A stretch of DNA of 64,000 bases, from the NCBI GenBank assembly GCA_903918375.1, contig CAIXED010000008.1, positions 186,001 to 250,000 on the forward strand, read 5' to 3'. The notes under the pieces were generated by a model that did not search any database, was not told the origin of the DNA, and worked only from the letters and a program-made list of their open reading frames with translations. This document shows, piece by piece, positions 59,577 through 64,000 of the stretch. This DNA is from an uncultured Pseudomonadota bacterium. GTDB taxonomy: Bacteria; Pseudomonadota; Gammaproteobacteria; Methylococcales; Methylomonadaceae. Numbering within the stretch: position 1 is the stretch's first letter; each line of letters begins with the position of its first letter. The translations under genes were made by a program, and so were the position numbers.

Positions 59577-60772
59577 TGATTAGTTTGCGAATTGCCTTAA
59601 TAGCAGATGCATACCCTCCGCTTAGATCTTCAGCAGCAGTTCAAATAAGAGATTTATCTTTAGCTTTTGCAAAGGCGGGTCATGATTTAACTGTTTTTAT
59701 CCCTTATCCTGAATTAAAAGAATCTTTTGATATCGAGACTCAGAGTGGGGTTACTATTGTCAAGATAAAAGCTTTAAAAACTAAAGATATTGGATATTTA
59801 GGCAGAGTTTTTGCAGAGTTTATGATGCCTTATTTAATGATGTTAAATCTCAGGTATAGCAATATTAAGCTTGATGGGTTTGATGGTGTTGTATGGTATT
59901 CACCTACTATTTTTTTAGCCCCTTTTGTTCATGTGCTTAAATTAAGAAGTGGTTGTAAAGCATATCTTATAATACGTGATATTTTTCCTGAATGGGCGTT
60001 AGATATGGGATTAATGCGAATAGGTATTTCATACTATTTTTTAAAATTAATAGCTTATTATCAATATTCTGTTGCAGATGTTATAGGTGTGCAGACAAAA
60101 GGAAATGAGTTTTATTTTTCTACATGGAGAAATAAAATCAATAGAAGGCTTGAGGTTCTACAGAATTGGCTATCTAGTACAGCCAATGTGGGATGTAGTA
60201 TTAATATATCAACCACTAAATTGGCTAATAGAAAAGTTTTTGTGTACGCTGGTAATATGGGGGTGGCGCAGGGTGTTGATGTGTTAATCGATCTGGCTGA
60301 ATCAATGAATGAATTAGATAGTGTCGGTTTTATTATCGTTGGTCGTGGTAGTGAGGTACAAAGAATTAAAGAAGATTCTGTAAGACGCGATCTAAAAAAC
60401 ATACTGTTCTACGATGAAATAGATCCAACAGAAATACCGGGACTTTATGCTCAGTGTCATATTGGTTTGGTTTTATTGGATTCAAGGCATAAAACACATA
60501 ATATACCTGGAAAATTTTTGTCTTATATGCGAGCAGGGCTTCCAGTGCTTGCAAAAGTAAATCAAGGTAATGATTTGGTTGAATTAATTAATAGATATAA
60601 GGTTGGTCAAACTTTTACACAAGGTTCTATTTCTGAGTTGTCTGAGTTAGCCGAAGCTTTGATGAATGAAGTTGATCTAGACTTATCAATTAGCATTAGA
60701 TGTAAAGAACTAGCGGATAAAATGTTTTCATCTGAAGTTGCTGTAAAGCAAATAGTAAATGCTTTAATCTGA
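59576..60772 (+). CDS. wbuB: WbuB-type L-fucosamine glycosyltransferase
   Basis: A 398-residue GT4 enzyme starting at ATG 59576, which overlaps the fnlC stop. Donor-site motifs include 'VFVYAGNMGVAQGVDVLIDL' and 'HIGLVLLDSRHKTHNIPGKF', as in WbuB, the transferase that follows fnlABC in E. coli O26-type loci. It is the likely L-FucNAc transferase. Context (fnlABC then wbuB then wbuC) supports the call more than sequence alone. The gene is AT-richer than its neighbours. Confidence 0.86.
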   Translation: MISLRIALIADAYPPLRSSAAVQIRDLSLAFAKAGHDLTVFIPYPELKESFDIETQSGVTIVKIKALKTKDIGYLGRVFAEFMMPYLMMLNLRYSNIKLDGFDGVVWYSPTIFLAPFVHVLKLRSGCKAYLIIRDIFPEWALDMGLMRIGISYYFLKLIAYYQYSVADVIGVQTKGNEFYFSTWRNKINRRLEVLQNWLSSTANVGCSINISTTKLANRKVFVYAGNMGVAQGVDVLIDLAESMNELDSVGFIIVGRGSEVQRIKEDSVRRDLKNILFYDEIDPTEIPGLYAQCHIGLVLLDSRHKTHNIPGKFLSYMRAGLPVLAKVNQGNDLVELINRYKVGQTFTQGSISELSELAEALMNEVDLDLSISIRCKELADKMFSSEVAVKQIVNALI

Positions 60773-60777
60773 TAGGT

Positions 60778-61290
60778 ATGAAAACTTACTCAAATTCAAA
60801 ATTAGATGATTTGGTTCAGAAAGCCAAAGATTCTGAGCGTAGTAGATTAAATCTAAATCTTCACCAAAGTTATGAAGAGCCATGCCAACGTTTATTAAAT
60901 GCAATTGGGTTATCTAGTTATATTAGGCCTCATCGTCACCAGTTAGATCCTAAGCTTGAAACCCTAATTGCTGTGCGTGGTTTGTTTGCATTAATAACAT
61001 TCGATGATCATGGAAAAATTCTTGATGTAGTTAAGTTCGGTACTGAGAGATATTTAGAAGTGAATGGAGTTTGCGTAGGAGTTGAAATACCGCCAAATGT
61101 TTGGCATACAGTAATAGCATTAAAAGATAATTCTGTGCTATTTGAAGTAAAAGAGGGGCCTTTTGATCCCCTTGTAGCTAAAGAGTTTGCTGAATGGGCT
61201 CCTGCTGAAACTGATTTTGATGTTTTTGATTATCTTGGTCTACTTAGGAGCGCGTTGCTAGACGATATTTCTATAAAAACTGCCGATTGA
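60778..61290 (+). CDS. wbuC: WbuC-family cupin protein
   Basis: A 170-residue protein with a cupin fold and the metal-ligand pattern 'SYIRPHRHQLDPKLETLIAV' (His-His-Glu), matching WbuC. WbuC follows wbuB in L-FucNAc-containing O-antigen loci of E. coli; its function is not established but it may modify the L-FucNAc sugar or act with wbuB. It lies 5 bp after wbuB. Its 3' end converges with wzx, 19 bp apart. Confidence 0.87.
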   Translation: MKTYSNSKLDDLVQKAKDSERSRLNLNLHQSYEEPCQRLLNAIGLSSYIRPHRHQLDPKLETLIAVRGLFALITFDDHGKILDVVKFGTERYLEVNGVCVGVEIPPNVWHTVIALKDNSVLFEVKEGPFDPLVAKEFAEWAPAETDFDVFDYLGLLRSALLDDISIKTAD

Positions 61291-61309
61291 AAAGCTGTGC
61301 AGGAAATAG

Positions 61310-62521
61310 TTAGTTGACGTGGAAAATATCTTTGTTGATATATAGTTGGATTAGCATGGTAGATATATAGAATAAACTGAAAATTAAGCTTGCCGCTAAT
61401 ATGCCCCAAGTCGGTATTGTAAGGGTGGCAATGATTAAGAAAAATGAAAATATTGATAAATTTAATTTTGCTGATACTTTTATAAAATTATTCTCAAGTG
61501 TGATCGGGTATAAAAATTGATATCCCATGTATCCTGGTATAGAAAAAAATAAAACAAGAAATGATGTGTGTAAGTTATTGAAATCGGGAAAAAACAAATA
61601 AAAAGTATTGGATTGTAGAGTAAGAAATACGATTAATGAGGATGTTAAAGATAATCCTATAGTTATAGCTAATAGCTTTTTGATTTTATCAAGATGAAAT
61701 AATGAGCCATCTGAGGAAACGTAAGTTTTAATTCGAATACTTGCTACAACAGATATAAGGAAAATAAAGTTCACCAGTTGAATTGTAAAATTTAATCTAC
61801 CAACTTCAGGTAGGCTTAAGTAGAATCCAGTTATCAATAATAAAATTAAAGGAAATGTATTGAAGGCTATATAGTCAAGATGTGGCCAAATTGTTTTTTT
61901 AATTTGGGTGACGAGTTTTGTAATTTCTTTATATGTTATGTGTGTTTTGACTGGTTTCGTCAGTATAAGCATTTCGAATAAAGCACTACCACCTAAGATC
62001 GAGTTTGTTGTGAAAATAAAGTTATTTATTTCTGGGGGGGTGTAAAGAAGAAATATAAGTGCAATTATTAATAATGTTCTTGTGTATAAAATAATTTTTT
62101 CTTGTAGGTGGGTTTGGTTCATTACTGCAAAAATTACAGTGCCATTAATTGACCATAGGTAATAAGGTGTAATGGTTAGGAAATAAATGAAATCATGTTC
62201 ATTGATGATTTCTTCAGGAGGGGGTAATAGGTGCCAGTATAGGAAAGCGGAAAAAATAGATAAAAATATAAGAATAATGTTGAAAAAAATGTAACTACTT
62301 AATAGTTTTTCTTTGAGGTTGTTATTTTTAGCGGTTTCAATGAGAAACATTCTTCCAGTGCTAAGCGAAAATATTGTAGCAAAAATTGATATCTGTGTAT
62401 TTCCATACGCTATTAAGCCTCTGCCTTCTGAGCCGTATATTCTTGCGCTTACTATAAATATTAGAAAACCTGTAAAAGCAATGAAAAATCTTGTGAATAA
62501 AGAAAATATATAGTTTTTCAA
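61310..62521 (-). CDS. wzx: Wzx-type flippase (oligosaccharide transporter)
   Basis: A 403-residue polytopic membrane protein with about 12 helices, the Wzx/MATE-like arrangement ('SLFTRFFIAFTGFLIFIVSA', 'LLIALIFLLYTPPEINNFIF' and others). It probably flips the lipid-linked repeat unit to the periplasm. It is strongly AT-rich (about one third G+C by eye), unlike the genes upstream. The start overlaps the wzy stop by 4 bp (ATGA on the minus strand). Family assignment rests on topology and context; weak sequence identity is usual for Wzx. Confidence 0.75.
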   Translation of the reverse strand: MKNYIFSLFTRFFIAFTGFLIFIVSARIYGSEGRGLIAYGNTQISIFATIFSLSTGRMFLIETAKNNNLKEKLLSSYIFFNIILIFLSIFSAFLYWHLLPPPEEIINEHDFIYFLTITPYYLWSINGTVIFAVMNQTHLQEKIILYTRTLLIIALIFLLYTPPEINNFIFTTNSILGGSALFEMLILTKPVKTHITYKEITKLVTQIKKTIWPHLDYIAFNTFPLILLLITGFYLSLPEVGRLNFTIQLVNFIFLISVVASIRIKTYVSSDGSLFHLDKIKKLLAITIGLSLTSSLIVFLTLQSNTFYLFFPDFNNLHTSFLVLFFSIPGYMGYQFLYPITLENNFIKVSAKLNLSIFSFFLIIATLTIPTWGILAASLIFSLFYISTMLIQLYINKDIFHVN

Positions 62522-63954
62522 ATTGTTTGTCTCTTTTTGGCTTGTAAGTCCTGTGATTTTTTTTGCAAGGCATAAATTATTGTTATATTTAATAAGATTG
62601 CTCCAAAAATCATATATGTCTGTGATGGCGCGTAGCCGAAATTCGAAAGCCTATATGCGATTACTTGCGAAATCAATGACGTTATTATAAGGTTTTTGCT
62701 CGTTAGTGTGTATGTTATATACTCAAATATATAAGCAATTGTTCCTATGAAAAACATCGCAATAAATAGAAATGATAATGAGCCTGGGTAATATAAAAAT
62801 GCAACTATGCCTGGTAGTGTGACAAAATGATGTTTTGATGTATCGGTCTTTAAATAAGGGCTGTCTTTAATTATGTTTTTGTCGTAAAAGCTTATATTGT
62901 TCTCGTTATATTTTTCATTAATGGCTTTACTCCATAGTTTCCAACCTAAGTCGGGGTGGCTACTGACAGCAAGTACGCCTTCAATACCAATCCATCTATC
63001 TGTAAACATCTGTTGGGTTACATAGTTAGTGCTAGATATCATTGAATTGATATTGGTTTTATTGTCGTTAAATTGATTCTGTCTAATTATGTTAACTGCT
63101 TGCAGGGAGGTTGTAAATAGAACAATAAAAAATAAGGCGCTTCTTATGATTAATTGGATATTTTGATTTTTCCTTTCAATATTGTAGCTGACCATTATTC
63201 CGTACAATAGTGATGATGAATTTAATATCATGCCGCGACTTAATAATGATATGTTTGTTAAACAGGTTTCAAGCAATGATATAAAAATTGCCAGTGTAGA
63301 AATGTTGTTTTTTGATCTTAGTTCAATATTTAATAAAGTAGCAGAAAAAGATGATAAGCCAAAAAGAAGAAGCCATTTATAAATGCCTTGTAATATTATT
63401 GGTGTATCGGCTTGGGTTATTGTTCCTTTTTGGTAAATTGAATAGGCTGCATTAGTGTAGCTTATAAACAGTATTGTTGCAGTGAATAATAGTATAATTA
63501 GTGGTTTTTTCTTTGTATATAAATCAATCAATATAGGGTTTATATTATTTGGTTCTTTTTTATAGACAAAGAAATTGGCCCTAATGAGTCGTGATGCTAA
63601 TAACCCTGAAATGCCTGTGATTGCTACTAATAGTCCGTTATCAAAAGATGTTGGGCTACCATTAAATAGTCCAATTGGTTCAGGGAAGCTTCTAGCGTAT
63701 AAGCTTATCTTGATGGTTAGTTTTAGCCAAAACCCAAGCCATAAAAATATAGATATAAAGGCATCAAAAAATGTCGATCTAGTGCTAAATCCAGTATAAA
63801 GAAATACATGAAATACTAGGGAAAAAAATATATAAACTAGCTTGTTGCCTATGTAATTAATATAGCCGTAACCAGTTAGAGTTAAAACTAATAACCAAAG
63901 TGTTATCCATATGCAATAAATGCCTTTGTTTTTAGTGTTTATTGCTAGTAACAT
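62518..63954 (-). CDS. wzy: Wzy-type O-antigen polymerase
   Basis: A 478-residue protein with about 11-12 helices and a large periplasmic loop (about residues 300-375, 'MFTDRWIGIEGVLAVSSHPD', 'FVTLPGIVAFLYYPGS'). This is the Wzy layout, with the catalytic region in the large loop. It would polymerise the flipped repeat unit into a chain. The gene is very AT-rich and follows wzx in the opposite direction to the main locus. The ATG at 63954 has no obvious RBS, so the true start could be slightly downstream. Only 46 bp of the window remain upstream. Confidence 0.76.
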   Translation of the reverse strand: MLLAINTKNKGIYCIWITLWLLVLTLTGYGYINYIGNKLVYIFFSLVFHVFLYTGFSTRSTFFDAFISIFLWLGFWLKLTIKISLYARSFPEPIGLFNGSPTSFDNGLLVAITGISGLLASRLIRANFFVYKKEPNNINPILIDLYTKKKPLIILLFTATILFISYTNAAYSIYQKGTITQADTPIILQGIYKWLLLFGLSSFSATLLNIELRSKNNISTLAIFISLLETCLTNISLLSRGMILNSSSLLYGIMVSYNIERKNQNIQLIIRSALFFIVLFTTSLQAVNIIRQNQFNDNKTNINSMISSTNYVTQQMFTDRWIGIEGVLAVSSHPDLGWKLWSKAINEKYNENNISFYDKNIIKDSPYLKTDTSKHHFVTLPGIVAFLYYPGSLSFLFIAMFFIGTIAYIFEYITYTLTSKNLIITSLISQVIAYRLSNFGYAPSQTYMIFGAILLNITIIYALQKKSQDLQAKKRQTI

Positions 63955-64000
63955 AGTGTTTTTTAGGTGTTATAAGTCGCTGTGTGATTAATTGACGGTA

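Overview
The window is one contiguous stretch of a Gram-negative chromosome. TonB-dependent receptors, a DsbB, a lipobox NlpC/P60 protein, a PriA and an O-antigen/capsule type locus all point to a gammaproteobacterium. The style of the core genes and the moderately AT-rich composition lean towards the methanotroph order Methylococcales, but no diagnostic gene (pmo, mxa) is present, so that is an inference. I see no rRNA, no tRNA, no CRISPR array and no intact insertion sequence.

Region 1 (1-9804) looks like an uptake locus. It holds the 3' part of a TonB-dependent receptor, a translationally coupled exported amidohydrolase with a histidine-rich loop, a small one-helix membrane protein, a Crp-family regulator on the opposite strand, and a second complete TonB receptor behind a candidate sigma-54 promoter. 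Then come a PepSY-type membrane protein, a possible 28-residue membrane peptide, an exported protein made of two tandem SAM-methyltransferase domains, and an APC-type amino acid/amine permease. The substrate is not known.

Region 2 (9805-31250) is mostly ordinary housekeeping and accessory genes: a Kef-type antiporter, a membrane protein fused to a spermidine-synthase-like domain, a DUF2721 protein, an orphan MlaC, an NYN nuclease, a YheS-type ABC-F protein, a TM2 protein, a spore-photoproduct-lyase-like radical SAM protein with an SDR, a K+ channel with a second RCK protein, DsbB, PriA, a hipB with a broken hipA, DUF5765, nitroreductase, an Rpn-type nuclease with a remnant of a second copy, and an NlpC/P60 lipoprotein. 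Dispersed inverted repeats lie at 3436-3536, 9831-9935 and 10028-10127. A cluster of DnaA boxes lies just before priA.

Region 3 (31661-63954) is a very large surface-glycan locus. It opens with a PglK-type ABC flippase and PseC. An aldo/keto reductase, a nucleotidyltransferase-aminotransferase fusion, membrane and WbqC proteins, a GT2, methyltransferases, an epimerase, an ATP-grasp enzyme, a phosphoesterase and a second sugar aminotransferase follow. PseG, a formyltransferase-like protein and PseI come next, implying a nonulosonic acid of the pseudaminic type, perhaps N-formylated because no PseH is present. Two capsule-type glycosyltransferase-like proteins, a frameshifted methyltransferase and two GT4 enzymes lead into a complete fnlABC-wbuB-wbuC cassette for UDP-N-acetyl-L-fucosamine. 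The locus ends with an AT-rich wzx-wzy pair on the opposite strand. Most genes overlap or are separated by a few bases, and many use TTG or GTG starts, so long polycistronic transcripts are likely. PseB and PseH homologues were not found in the window.
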